Source: Actinophytocola sp035634895 (lineage in GTDB: Bacteria; Actinomycetota; Actinomycetes; Mycobacteriales; Pseudonocardiaceae). Taken from it: DNA of 64,000 bases. The stretch spans positions 1-64,000 of the forward strand of contig NZ_DASQCC010000194.1 in assembly GCF_035634895.1 (NCBI RefSeq). Direction: 5' to 3'. Below are positions 18,401 through 28,648 of this stretch, piece after piece. Under the pieces are notes generated by a model. The model had not been told where the DNA came from and ran no database searches. It worked only from the letters and a program-made list of their open reading frames with translations. The position numbers were made by a program, and so were the translations under genes. The stretch's first letter is position 1. Each line of letters begins with the position of its first letter.

Positions 18401-19413
18401 GCCGGATCGAGGAGCTGCTGTCCGAGCTGCGCGACAGCTCGGACGTCCGGCCGTACTGGGCGGAGCTGGACGGCTGGCCCACCGACCGGCTGGCGGCGCT
18501 CGGGGAGGCACTCGCACCCTTCTTCGGCCAGTGCTGGCCGTACGACAGCGTGCTCGGTCACGTGCTGCGGCTCCTGACGCGGTCGGCCGGTGACGCGGCC
18601 GCGGCGGTGCGGGTCGCGGCCCTGCTGCCGGCGGCGTCGATGCGGAACGTGGCGGCGCAGCTCGCGGCCTCCCAGCGGACGCCCGTGCTGCGGTCGCTGC
18701 TGGCCGGCGAGCTGCCGACCGAGCTGGGTGCGTGCCTGCTGCACGAGATGATCCTGCGGCGGAAGTCGGTGGCGGGGGTCGCGGACGCGTGGGCGCCGCG
18801 GCTGGCCGGACATCCGCTCGGGGCGCTGCCACTGCACCCGCTGCCCGGCGAGACCCGGATGCCACTGGCTGGTTTCGGCCACGGCACGGAGTCGGCCGGC
18901 TTCCCGTTCGGACCGAGCAGGGTGGACCCGATCACCGTCGCGGGGACGGTCCCCGAGGTCGTGCGGGAGCCTGCGCCGGCCGAGCTGACCGCGGCCGTCA
19001 CCACGTGGCTGACCCAGTCGAACGGCCGGGCGGAGGCGGCGGTGTACACGGTCTCGGCGGCCCTGGACGCCGAGACCGTCGGCGTCCGGACGGTCGAGGC
19101 GCTCGGCCTGGACTGCCTGGCGGGCGGCGGCCTCGCGCTGCGCCGCGCGAGCCTGGACGAGGTCGTGGCCATCCTGTTCTTCGCCGCGGCGTACGGCGGC
19201 GCGTACGACCACGGACTCGGCGGTGCCCATGGCCGAGCGGCGGCGTGGCGGTCACTGACCGCGCTCGCGGACGGCTCGCACGTCGGTTGCGCGTGGTGGA
19301 CCTTCGACGCCGCCAACGACTGGTTCCACCGGGTCGCGTGGGACCTGGGCGTGCTCTGCCTCCGCCAGGGTGGTCACGTTATGGCAGTACTCGCGGCGAC
19401 GGATAGTGACTAG
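18397..19413 (+). CDS. Conserved unknown coupled to meaB (DUF6183-like)
   Basis: A soluble protein of about 338 residues, mostly helical. Its C-terminus has AYGGAYDHGLGGAHGRAAAW, a WWTFDAANDWFHRVAWDLG stretch and a final VLAATDSD. From memory it resembles the DUF6183 family; this was not verified. The protein begins at LSRIEELLSELR. The only codon at that point is CTG 18397-18399, overlapping the meaB TGA as CTGA, in the style of the ATGA/GTGA couplings elsewhere here. A start inside meaB is the alternative. It is the last gene of the mutAB-meaB operon; a role with the mutase is guilt by association only. Confidence 0.7.
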   Translation: MSRIEELLSELRDSSDVRPYWAELDGWPTDRLAALGEALAPFFGQCWPYDSVLGHVLRLLTRSAGDAAAAVRVAALLPAASMRNVAAQLAASQRTPVLRSLLAGELPTELGACLLHEMILRRKSVAGVADAWAPRLAGHPLGALPLHPLPGETRMPLAGFGHGTESAGFPFGPSRVDPITVAGTVPEVVREPAPAELTAAVTTWLTQSNGRAEAAVYTVSAALDAETVGVRTVEALGLDCLAGGGLALRRASLDEVVAILFFAAAYGGAYDHGLGGAHGRAAAWRSLTALADGSHVGCAWWTFDAANDWFHRVAWDLGVLCLRQGGHVMAVLAATDSD

Positions 19414-19440
19414 TTGGGTGCCTTCGCTACGCTTGTTCAC

Positions 19441-19755
19441 ATGCGTAGCGCCACTCGACTGCTCGTCGTGACCCTCACGGGCCTCATCGTGGCGCTGCTT
19501 CCGGTTCACGCGTTCGCGGAGTCACACCCGTCGAACAGCGAGTACGGCCTCGTCGCCGGGCAACAGCCCACGCCGCCGCCCACCGGACCGACGACCGTGA
19601 CGACCGCGCCGTCCATCGAGCTCACGCCCGCCGAGACCGAGGAGAAGCAGGCGGAGCAGCGACGGAAGCTCGTCATGGGAATCACCTCCATTGTGCTGGT
19701 AGGCATCGTGATCTGGGGCCGCAGCATCAAGCGGAAGAAGGCCAAGGCCGGCTGA
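19441..19755 (+). CDS. Small secreted or membrane protein, unknown
   Basis: The 104-residue product has an N-terminal signal sequence (MRSATRLLVVTLTGLIVALL, cleavage probably after HAFA). A Pro/Thr-rich extracellular stretch follows (residues 37-65), then a charged Glu/Gln segment, a C-terminal transmembrane helix (about 78-95) and a basic RSIKRKKAKAG tail facing the cytosol. ATG 19441 is preferred because upstream in-frame codons would bury the signal peptide. No family is recognised. It lies 27 bp after the unknown gene of the mut operon, and the 169-bp gap after it holds no visible feature. Confidence 0.7.
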   Translation: MRSATRLLVVTLTGLIVALLPVHAFAESHPSNSEYGLVAGQQPTPPPTGPTTVTTAPSIELTPAETEEKQAEQRRKLVMGITSIVLVGIVIWGRSIKRKKAKAG

Positions 19756-19924
19756 CCGCTGGCCGACAGAGATCATTTAGCGAGGCTGAAGGACCGCGAG
19801 CCGCTCGGCGCTCTGGTCGTACCGGCAACCGGTTCACCAGGGAATCTCGCCCGGTCCTCCAGACCCGATGGTGCAGGATTGGCAAAATCATGGCGAACAC
19901 AGGGGATCTTCCTGGGAGGATGGC

Positions 19925-21196
19925 GTGACCGTGCTCGACTCACGCTCCGACACTCCCAAGGAACACAGGGCCGGGGTGCTGATAACCGACGAGGGCGTCA
20001 GTATGCCCAGTGTGGATGACATCGGAGCCGGCCGAGGGCCGGCATGGCTCGACGACTGGCTCACACGCAACGCGCTCGACGTCGTCGCGTGGTACCGCCA
20101 CATCCACCAGCATCCCGAGCTGTCCAGGCGTGAGTACAACACCACAGAGCTGGTCGCCGGCATCCTCTCGGCCGCGGGGCTGCGGCCGAAGGCGTTCGAC
20201 GCCGGCACCGGTCTGATCTGCGACATCGGGGTCGGCGACAAGTGCGTCGCCCTGCGCGGGGACATGGACGCGCTGCCGGTCACCGAGCTGACCGGCCTGC
20301 CGTACGCGTCGACGGTGCCGGGTGTCGCACACGCGTGCGGGCACGACGCGCACACGTCGATGCTGCTCGGCGCGGGTCTCGCGCTCGCGTCGGCGCCGGA
20401 GCTGCCCGGTCGCGTGCGGCTGGTGTTCCAGCCGGCCGAGGAGGTCATGCCGGGCGGCGCGCTGGACGTCATCGCGTCCGGCGGGCTCGACGGGGTCGAC
20501 TCGATCTTCGGCCTGCACTGCGACCCGCGACTCGAGGTCGGCAACGTGGGCACGCGCGTCGGCGCCATCACGTCGGCGACGGACCTGCTGGAGCTGCGGT
20601 TGACCTCGCCAGGCGGCCACACGTCCCGGCCACACCTGACGGCCGACCTGGTACACGCGCTCGGCACGGTCATCACCGGCCTGCCCGCGCTGCTGTCCCG
20701 CCGGGTCGACCCCCGCTCGGGGACCGTCCTGGTCTGGGGCGCGGTGCACGCGGGTGAGGCGCCGAACGCCGTGCCACAGGACGGTGTGCTGCGCGGCACG
20801 CTGCGGACGGGCGACCACGAGGTGTGGGCCGACCTGGAGCCGTTGGTGGCGGGCCTGGTGCAGTCCCTGCTCGCGCCGACCGGCGTCGGTTTCGAGCTGG
20901 AACACCGGCGCGGCGTGCCCCCGGTGGTGAACGACGTGGAGTCCGAGGCCGTGCTGCGTGCCGGCGTCGAGGCGGCACTGGGCGAACGCGCGGTGACCAG
21001 CACCAAGCAGTCGTCCGGCGGCGAGGACTTCGGCTGGTACCTGGAACACATCTCCGGCTCGTTCGCCCGCCTCGGCGTCTGGTCCGGAGAGGGCGCCCAG
21101 CCCGACATCCACCAGCCGACGTTCCGTCTCGACGAGCGCGCCCTCCTGACCGGCGTCCGCGTGCTGACCCACACCGCATTGGCCGCCCTCGCCTGA
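19925..21196 (+). CDS. M20-family amidohydrolase
   Basis: A 423-residue M20D-type peptidase/amidohydrolase. Metal and catalytic segments are RHIHQHPELSRREYNT, the RGDMDALPV region, HACGHDAHTSMLLGA, the FQPAEEVMPGGA glutamates and the C-terminal SSGGEDFGWYL. The dimerisation lid lies between (SPGGHTSRPH). GTG 19925 is chosen because GGAGG at 19915-19919 stands 5 bases before it; an ATG at 20003 is possible. Mycobacterial homologues (AmiA/AmiB) sit beside the same PNP-upp-deoA genes. Likely substrates are N-acyl amino acids or related amides, not determinable here. Confidence 0.92.
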   Translation: MTVLDSRSDTPKEHRAGVLITDEGVSMPSVDDIGAGRGPAWLDDWLTRNALDVVAWYRHIHQHPELSRREYNTTELVAGILSAAGLRPKAFDAGTGLICDIGVGDKCVALRGDMDALPVTELTGLPYASTVPGVAHACGHDAHTSMLLGAGLALASAPELPGRVRLVFQPAEEVMPGGALDVIASGGLDGVDSIFGLHCDPRLEVGNVGTRVGAITSATDLLELRLTSPGGHTSRPHLTADLVHALGTVITGLPALLSRRVDPRSGTVLVWGAVHAGEAPNAVPQDGVLRGTLRTGDHEVWADLEPLVAGLVQSLLAPTGVGFELEHRRGVPPVVNDVESEAVLRAGVEAALGERAVTSTKQSSGGEDFGWYLEHISGSFARLGVWSGEGAQPDIHQPTFRLDERALLTGVRVLTHTALAALA

Positions 21197-21198
21197 AA

Positions 21199-21242
21199 CC
21201 GCGAGTCCCGCGTTCAGCCATGTGCGAACGCGGGACTCGCGG
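21199..21242. terminator. Bidirectional terminator made from the array repeat unit
   Basis: Perfect 17-bp arms (21199-21215 and 21226-21242) surround a 10-base loop between the convergent amidohydrolase and deoA genes. The right arm contains the GAACGCGGGACTCG core of the large arrays at 4393 and 54199, and the left arm is its inverse. It fills the whole 48-bp gap and could terminate transcription from both sides. Confidence 0.8.
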
Positions 21243-21244
21243 AT

Positions 21245-22513
21245 CTAGCCTCGAATCGTCTCGATGATCAGCGGGTTGCCCGCGGCCGGCTCGTCCGTGA
21301 TCTCGTACGCGCCGGCCAGTGCCGCCAGCGCGCCCGCCACCGCGTCCGGGGTGTCGGTGTGCAGCTCCAGCAAAGGGGCCCCGGTGACCACGGCTTCTCC
21401 TGGTTTCACGTGGCACACGACGCCCGCGGCGGCCTGCACGGGGTCCTCCTTGCGAGCCCGGCCGGCACCCAGCCGCCACGCGGCCACGCCGACGCCCAGC
21501 GCGTCCAGGCGGGAGAGGAAACCGTCCCGCGGCGCCTCGACCACGTGGACATGCCGGGGCCTGGGCAGTTCCGCGGCCGGATCTCCACCCTGTGCCGCGA
21601 TCATCCGCGCCCACGTCTCGTACGCCTCGCCCGACGCGAGCACCGCGGCCGGGTCCGCCGGCATTCCCGCCAGCGACAGCATCTCCGTGGCCAGCGCGAC
21701 CGTCAGCGCGATCACGTCCGCCGGCCCGCCACCCTTCAGCACCTCGACCGCCTCGGCCACCTCGACGGCGTTGCCCACCGCGCGCCCCAGCGGCACCGAC
21801 ATGTCCGTGAGCAGGGCCGTCACCTTCTGCCCGTGCGCGGTCCCGATCGCCACCAGTGCCGACGCGAGAGAACGCGCGTCGGACAAGGACTTCATGAACG
21901 CCCCGGAGCCGACCTTCACGTCCAGCACCAGCGCGCCGGCGCCCTCCGCGATCTTCTTCGACATGATCGACGACGCGATCAGCGGCACGCACTCGACCGT
22001 CGCCGTCACGTCCCGCAGCGCGTACAGCTTCCGGTCGGCGGGCGCCAGACCGTCGGTCGGCGCGCACACCACCGCACCGACCGACTCGAGCTGCGCGCGG
22101 ATCTCCGCCGAGGTCAACGAGGCCCGCCAGCCCGGGATCGACTCCAGCTTGTCGAGCGTGCCGCCGGTGTGCCCGAGCCCACGCCCGGACAGCTGCGGCA
22201 CCGCGACCCCGCACGCCGCCACCAGCGGCGCCAGCGGCAGCGTGATCTTGTCGCCGACCCCGCCCGTCGAGTGGTTGTCGACCGTCGGCACCGGCCACGA
22301 CAGCCGCTCACCCGAGTCGATCATCGCCTGGGTCCAGCGGGACGTCTCCGCGAACGTCATCCCGTTCAGGAACACCGCCATCGCCAGCGCCGACATCTGC
22401 TCGTCGGCGACGTCGCCTCGTGTGTAGGCGGAGATGACCCAGTCGATCTGGTCGTCGGTGAGTACCCCGCCGTCCCGCTTGGTCCGGATGACGTCGACAG
22501 CCGTGTGGTTCAC
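21245..22513 (-). CDS. deoA: Thymidine phosphorylase
   Basis: A 422-residue pyrimidine nucleoside phosphorylase that cleaves thymidine or (deoxy)uridine to base and sugar-1-phosphate. The thymine/phosphate-binding segment reads DNHSTGGVGDK, the glycine-rich segment SGRGLGHTGGTLDKLESIPG, and KVGSGAFMK and the C-terminal PGEAV region are present. It starts at GTG 22513, 4 bp after cdd, and is the last gene of the nucleoside uptake operon, ending at the shared palindromic terminator. The cdd-deoA pair matches the mycobacterial order. Confidence 0.95.
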   Translation of the reverse strand: MNHTAVDVIRTKRDGGVLTDDQIDWVISAYTRGDVADEQMSALAMAVFLNGMTFAETSRWTQAMIDSGERLSWPVPTVDNHSTGGVGDKITLPLAPLVAACGVAVPQLSGRGLGHTGGTLDKLESIPGWRASLTSAEIRAQLESVGAVVCAPTDGLAPADRKLYALRDVTATVECVPLIASSIMSKKIAEGAGALVLDVKVGSGAFMKSLSDARSLASALVAIGTAHGQKVTALLTDMSVPLGRAVGNAVEVAEAVEVLKGGGPADVIALTVALATEMLSLAGMPADPAAVLASGEAYETWARMIAAQGGDPAAELPRPRHVHVVEAPRDGFLSRLDALGVGVAAWRLGAGRARKEDPVQAAAGVVCHVKPGEAVVTGAPLLELHTDTPDAVAGALAALAGAYEITDEPAAGNPLIIETIRG

Positions 22514-22517
22514 ACGC

Positions 22518-22901
22518 TCACGGTAGATCGGCGGGCCCGAACGCGTACGGCAGGACCTCCGACATCGGCGCCGGCCCGGCCGGCGTGTCCACCAGACACT
22601 CCGGCCCGCCCAGCTCGTACAGGATCTGGCGGCATCTCCCGCACGGCATCAGCAGGTCGCCCGACCCGCTCCGGCACGCCACCGCCACCAACCGGCCGCC
22701 ACCCGTCAACCGCAGCTGCCCGGCCATGGTGCACTCCGCGCACAGTGCCACCCCGTACGCGGCGTTCTCCACGTTGCACCCGGTGACCAGCCGCCCGTCG
22801 TCCACCACCGCGGCCGCGCCGACCTGCAGCCCCGAGTACGGGCAGTAAGCCAGCTGAGCCGCCTCGACAGCGGCGGCCCGCAGCTTGTCCCAGTCAGTCA
22901 C
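22518..22901 (-). CDS. cdd: Cytidine deaminase
   Basis: This 127-residue homotetrameric-type deaminase converts (deoxy)cytidine to (deoxy)uridine. The zinc ligands are the Cys of NAAYGVALCAE with its proton-shuttling Glu, and the PCGRCRQ cysteines. The substrate-binding CNVENAAYG segment is intact. GTG 22901 gives the family's usual length; an in-frame TTG at 22934 lies inside a repeat and is less likely. It precedes deoA by 4 bp, so imported cytidine is deaminated and then phosphorolysed by products of the same operon. Confidence 0.93.
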   Translation of the reverse strand: MTDWDKLRAAAVEAAQLAYCPYSGLQVGAAAVVDDGRLVTGCNVENAAYGVALCAECTMAGQLRLTGGGRLVAVACRSGSGDLLMPCGRCRQILYELGGPECLVDTPAGPAPMSEVLPYAFGPADLP

Positions 22902-22905
22902 GCCG

Positions 22906-22995
22906 CTTCGCTCCACAAGCTCCGGCTCCGCCAATCACACCGTTCGCTCCGCAAGCTCCGCTCAGACACGATGTTCGCTCCGCAAGCTCCGCTCA
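22906..22995. repeat. Three direct repeats of a TTCGCTCCGCAAGCTCCGCT unit
   Basis: Two near-identical copies (22942-22964 and 22973-22995) lie 31 bp apart, and a diverged third copy is at 22906-22927. The last copy overlaps the stop of the permease gene upstream of cdd. The unit is weakly palindromic and fills the space between permease and cdd in the nucleoside operon. It may affect translation or mRNA processing of cdd, but no role is demonstrated. Confidence 0.8.
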
Positions 22996-24267
22996 GTCAC
23001 CTTCACCCCGTCGGTATGGCACACCGTCCGCGGCGGGCGGACGTAGTCGTTGCGCGGCCAGTGCCAGCACCACGAGCGTGATGATGTGCGGCGCGTACGG
23101 CAGGAACTCCTGTGGCAGCTCGTCCGTGAAGTAGTACAGCGCGTACACGGCCACGGCGCCGACCGCCGCGAGCATGGCCGTCGTCCACTTCCTGCGGTAC
23201 AGCTGCCAGATCACCAGCAGCCCGACCACGATGACCGCCGAGTACAGCAGCGCGTGCACGGCCTCGGGCGTCGCGGACAGCCGCAACCCGTCCGCGTAGC
23301 CGAACAGCGCCGAGCCGGCCAGCGTGCCACCCGGCCGCCAGTTGCCGAAGATCATCGCGGCGAGGCCGATGAAGCCGCGGTTCGCGGTCTGCCCCTCCTG
23401 GTAGATCGGCACGCCGGAGCCGAGCACCAGCGCCGCGCCCGCGATCCCCGCGAGGGCACCGGACGCGATGACGGCCAGGTACTTGTACAGGTAGACGTTG
23501 ACGCCCAACGACTCGGCGGCCACCGGGTTCTCCCCGCACGACCGCAGCCGCAGGCCGAACCGGGTGCGCCACAGCACCACGTACGTCGCGACGACCAACA
23601 GGATCCCGATGATCAGCAGCGGCGACACCCCGGTCACCAGCCCGCGCACCAGGCCGGCGACGTCGGAGATGATCACCCGCTGGTCCTTCTCCAGGCCGGC
23701 GAGCCAGTCCCCGAGACCGGACACGGAGAACGTGTCGAACTGCTGGATCGGCGGCGACTCACGCGGGTTGTCCGACAGCGGCTGGAAGATCAGCGTCGTC
23801 AGGTACTTCGTCACGCCGGCGCCCAGCAGGTTGATCGCCACGCCGGAGACGATGTGGTTGACCCCGAAGGTCACCGTCGCGACCGCGTGCAGGGCCCCGC
23901 CCAGCGCGCCGAAGACCATCCCGGACACCACGGCCATCCATGGACCCCAGTGGTAGCCGCCGAACGCCGCGCCCCAGGTACCGAGGATCATCATGCCCTC
24001 GAGGCCGATGTTGATCATGCCGGACCGCTCGGCCCAGATGCCGCCGAGGCCACAGAGCAGGATCGGCAGGCCGAGCGAGACGGTGTTCTTCATCGTCGAC
24101 GACGACGTCAGCGCCGGTTCCCCGGTCAGGTACGACGTCATCGCCAGCACGAAGACCACGCCGAGCACACCGATCGTGAACACCAGCGAGCCGGGCAGCT
24201 TCTGCCTGCGCGGCGGCGGCGTCATCGTCACGCCGGAGGCTCCCGGCTGCACGTCCACCATGCTCAC
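22993..24267 (-). CDS. Nucleoside ABC transporter permease (second subunit)
   Basis: A 424-residue BPD_transp_2-family permease with about ten hydrophobic helices. It includes the conserved LLCGLGGIWAERSGMINIGL segment, where the EAA-like loop of BMP-linked (NupQ/YufQ-type) permeases lies, and LRSCGENPVAAESLGVNV. The N-terminal 25 residues are cytosolic and Pro-rich. It pairs with the permease encoded just upstream (24341-25426) to form the heterodimeric channel of a nucleoside importer. Nucleoside substrate is inferred from the BMP-family lipoprotein and from cdd and deoA in the same operon. Confidence 0.92.
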   Translation of the reverse strand: MSMVDVQPGASGVTMTPPPRRQKLPGSLVFTIGVLGVVFVLAMTSYLTGEPALTSSSTMKNTVSLGLPILLCGLGGIWAERSGMINIGLEGMMILGTWGAAFGGYHWGPWMAVVSGMVFGALGGALHAVATVTFGVNHIVSGVAINLLGAGVTKYLTTLIFQPLSDNPRESPPIQQFDTFSVSGLGDWLAGLEKDQRVIISDVAGLVRGLVTGVSPLLIIGILLVVATYVVLWRTRFGLRLRSCGENPVAAESLGVNVYLYKYLAVIASGALAGIAGAALVLGSGVPIYQEGQTANRGFIGLAAMIFGNWRPGGTLAGSALFGYADGLRLSATPEAVHALLYSAVIVVGLLVIWQLYRRKWTTAMLAAVGAVAVYALYYFTDELPQEFLPYAPHIITLVVLALAAQRLRPPAADGVPYRRGEGD

Positions 24268-24340
24268 GACCGCACCTCGCCCTCTGCTCGCAGGGTCCGC
24301 CCGGGCCGCTGCTGGTCGTGGTTCGCGCCGCGAGTCCCGC

Positions 24341-25422
24341 TCACTTGGCCGCCTCCGGTTCGACTGCGGTACCCGTGGCCTGGCCTACGCGACGCTGCTC
24401 GGCGGCCAGCTCCATCCGCTTGACGATCTCGTACGCGACAACCACGGACAGCACGATCGCGCCCTGCATGATCGTCGCGATCTCCTTCGGCACGCCCACG
24501 TTGTCGAGCGCGCCCTTGGACTTCTCCAGGAACGCCCACAGGAGCGACCCGAACGCGATGCCGACCGGGTGGTTACGCCCGAGCAGCGCGATGCCGATGC
24601 CCGCGAACCCGTAGCCGGACGCGAAGTTCAGCGTGTACGCGTGGTCGCGGCCGAGGATCTCCGGCATGCCGACCAGCCCGGCGACCGCACCGGACACCAG
24701 CAGCGAGACCACGATCATCTTCTTGGCGTTGACCCCGCCCGCCGCGGCCGCGGTCGGCGACAGCCCGGACGCCTTCAGCTCGAAGCCGAACCGGGTCCGG
24801 TTCAACACCACCCCGTACACCGCGGCCGCGACGACCGACAGGAACACCAGGCCGAAGACGGTGCCGCGGTCACCGAGGTCGATGCCGGGCACCTGGCCGG
24901 AGGACGGGATCGGCTTCGTGGTGACGTTGTTGCCGACCAGGATGCCGAACTGGTCGCGCCGGATCAGGAACGCGGCGAGCCCGAAGGCGATCGCGTTCAT
25001 CATGATCGTGGAGAGCACCTCGTGCACCCCGCGCGTGACCTTCAGGATCGCCGGCAGCGTGGCCCACGCCGCGCCGGCGGCCGCCGCAACCAGCAGGATC
25101 ACCAGCCAGTGCAGCACGGGCGGCAGCACGAGCGCGCCGCCGACGATGGCCGCGACCAGGGCGCCCACCCGGTACTGGCCCTCGATCCCGATGTTCAGCA
25201 GGTTCATGTGGAACCCGATGGCGGCGGCCAGTGCGGCCAGCATGTAGATCGCGGTCGAGTTGACGATGTCGACCGCGATCTGGCCCTCGCCGACCTGACC
25301 GATCATCGCGCCGAGCGCCTCGCCCGGGTTCGCCCCGGACAGGATCAGCACGATCGCGCACAGCACGGCCGCGAAGACGACCGCGAGGACGGGCGCCAGC
25401 AGCGACGAGCGCAGCCGCGACG

Positions 25423-25426
<4 letters not shown>
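24341..25426 (-). CDS. Nucleoside ABC transporter permease (first subunit)
   Basis: A 361-residue BPD_transp_2 permease of the NupP/YufP type. Multiple membrane helices include LYSTAIYML-like and GFHMNLLNIGIEGQYRVGAL segments, the latter being the conserved cytosolic coupling region, followed by LKASGLSPTAAAAGGVNAKK. Its ATG overlaps the ATPase gene's stop by 4 bp, coupling the subunits. Together with the second permease and the ATPase it imports nucleosides delivered by the lipoprotein at 27056-28210. Confidence 0.92.
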
Positions 25427-26982
<1,556 letters not shown>

Positions 26983-27006
26983 TTGGGACTTCCTTCACAG
27001 GAAAGA

Positions 27007-27041
27007 CCCGTGGGTGCGTGGCTGAGCCACACACCCACGGG
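27007..27041. terminator. Intercistronic hairpin between lipoprotein and ATPase genes
   Basis: Arms of about 16 bp (CCCGTGGGTG... / ...CACCCACGGG) with one mismatch and a tiny loop lie just after the BMP lipoprotein stop. Inside an otherwise tight operon this would cause partial termination or protect the upstream mRNA, giving excess binding protein over transporter, as is usual for ABC systems. Confidence 0.75.
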
Positions 27042-27055
27042 CATCACACCTGGTG

Positions 27056-28210
27056 TCAGCTGCTCGGCGTGGTGTCGACCTTGATCTTGCCGTCGATGAT
27101 CTGCTGCTTGTACGCCTCGACCCAGCCCTTGGTCTCGTCGTCGATCTTGCCGCCGGAGGTGGCGTAGCCGACGCCGTCCACCTTCAGGTCGAAGACCTGC
27201 GGCAGGGTGGAGAGGTCCTTCGACGCGACCGCGGAGATGTAGTCGAACACCGCGACGTCGACCCGCTTGAGCATGGACGTCAGGATGATGTCCTTGTCCG
27301 CGGCGACCGTCTTCTGGTTGTACTGGTCGGAGTCGACGCCGATGGCCAGCACGTTGGCGTCCTTGGCGGCGGCGAACACACCCTTACCGGAGGCGCCCGC
27401 GGCGTGGTAGACGACGTCCGCGCCCTGGTCGATCAGGCCCTTCGCGGCGACCTGGCCCTTGGGCGGGTCGGCGAAGCCGGTCAGGTCGCCCGCCTCGGTG
27501 ATGTACTTCGAGACGATCTTGGCCTTCGGCGCGACGGCCTTCACACCCTGCTCGAAGCCGGCCTGGAACTTCTGGATCAGCGGCACGTTGACGCCGCCGA
27601 CGAAGCCGATGGTGCAGGACTTGCTCTTCAGCGCGGCGATGACGCCGACGAGGAAGGAGCCCTCCTGCTCGGCGAAGCCCAGCCAGGTGATGTTCTTCGG
27701 CGCGTTCTCGGCGAAGCCGTCGACCACCGCGAAGTGGATGTTCGGGAACTCGGCCGCGACCTTGACCGTGGCGTCGGTGTACCCGAAGCCGATGGCGACC
27801 ACCGGGTCGTCACCGCCCTGCGCCAGCTGACGCAGACGGGTGAGCTTCGAGTCCTCGCTCTCCTGGTCGGTGGCGGCGAGCTCCTTGGTGTTCTCCTTCT
27901 TGACGCCGATGTCCGAGATGGCCTTGTCCAGGCCGGCAGCGGCGGAGTCGTTGAACGACGCGTCGCCACGGCCGCCGATGTCGTAGGCCATCCCGACCTT
28001 CAGGGCACTACCGTCCACCTTGGTGCCGCTCGCGGACGACGACGTCTGTCCGGACGCCGCCGCCGGCTTGTCCACGGTCTTGCAACCCGCGGCACCGCTG
28101 TCGCCACCCGAAGAGTTGTTCGAGGATCCCGAGTCCTTCGCACAACCAACCACGGACAGCACGCTGGTCAGCGCGATCGCGGTGACCGCGACTCCCCGCT
28201 TGAAGCGCAA
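27056..28210 (-). CDS. BMP-family nucleoside-binding lipoprotein
   Basis: A 384-residue surface lipoprotein. The signal peptide (MRFKRGVAVTAIALTSVLSV) ends in lipobox VVGC, with Cys as the lipidated residue, followed by a Ser/Asn/Gly linker. The mature domain matches the BMP/Med periplasmic-binding fold: VGMAYDIGGRGDASFND, IGFGYTDA, WLGFAEQEGSFLVGVIAA, FVGGVNVPLIQKFQAGFEQG and the VVYHAAGASGKGVF segment. The start is TTG 28210, with GGAGGGAG upstream. It is the first gene of the nucleoside import operon. BMP-family relatives bind purine nucleosides; the exact ligand is inferred. Confidence 0.93.
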   Translation of the reverse strand: MRFKRGVAVTAIALTSVLSVVGCAKDSGSSNNSSGGDSGAAGCKTVDKPAAASGQTSSSASGTKVDGSALKVGMAYDIGGRGDASFNDSAAAGLDKAISDIGVKKENTKELAATDQESEDSKLTRLRQLAQGGDDPVVAIGFGYTDATVKVAAEFPNIHFAVVDGFAENAPKNITWLGFAEQEGSFLVGVIAALKSKSCTIGFVGGVNVPLIQKFQAGFEQGVKAVAPKAKIVSKYITEAGDLTGFADPPKGQVAAKGLIDQGADVVYHAAGASGKGVFAAAKDANVLAIGVDSDQYNQKTVAADKDIILTSMLKRVDVAVFDYISAVASKDLSTLPQVFDLKVDGVGYATSGGKIDDETKGWVEAYKQQIIDGKIKVDTTPSS

Positions 28211-28648
28211 GGCTTTCTCCCTCCGCGTTCATTCTCAGGCGCCCGGCCACGCGCCGAACGCCCAACCAATGGCGAGACCGTACTCTGCGCTCGGCGAAGT
28301 GCTACCGCCGCGTAGTGGCGCGTGACCCAATCGTTCCTTGGGCGGACCGGTGTTGGCACTCAACGTGATCGAACACGTGCGTTGTGGTCAATTGTGACGG
28401 CCTTGTTTCCTGCTTCGCGCGGCGAGCGGAGGTCCTCCTGAGTAGACGCTTCCGCTGTCCGCCGGTGGCGGCGGCGGCCTCGTCGTCGCAGCTCAGCCGG
28501 CCCATTACCACGGCACCCCGACAACCGGCGGACTCGTCCGGGCACGTCCGGGGCACTTGTCCACAGCCCGACCAGTTGTCCACATTTCGCCGCCGCCGCC
28601 AGCCGCACCGCGCCCATCCCAGGCACGATCAACCCATGCACAACGCCG
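28211..28648. other. Intergenic region, nucleoside-operon promoter side
   Basis: 438 bp between the nucleoside-operon start and the stop of the saccharopine dehydrogenase-like gene. It must hold the promoter of the bmp operon, but no convincing -35/-10 pair stands out. Short open frames here are Arg-rich and unsupported. No repeat or RNA gene was seen. Confidence 0.5.
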
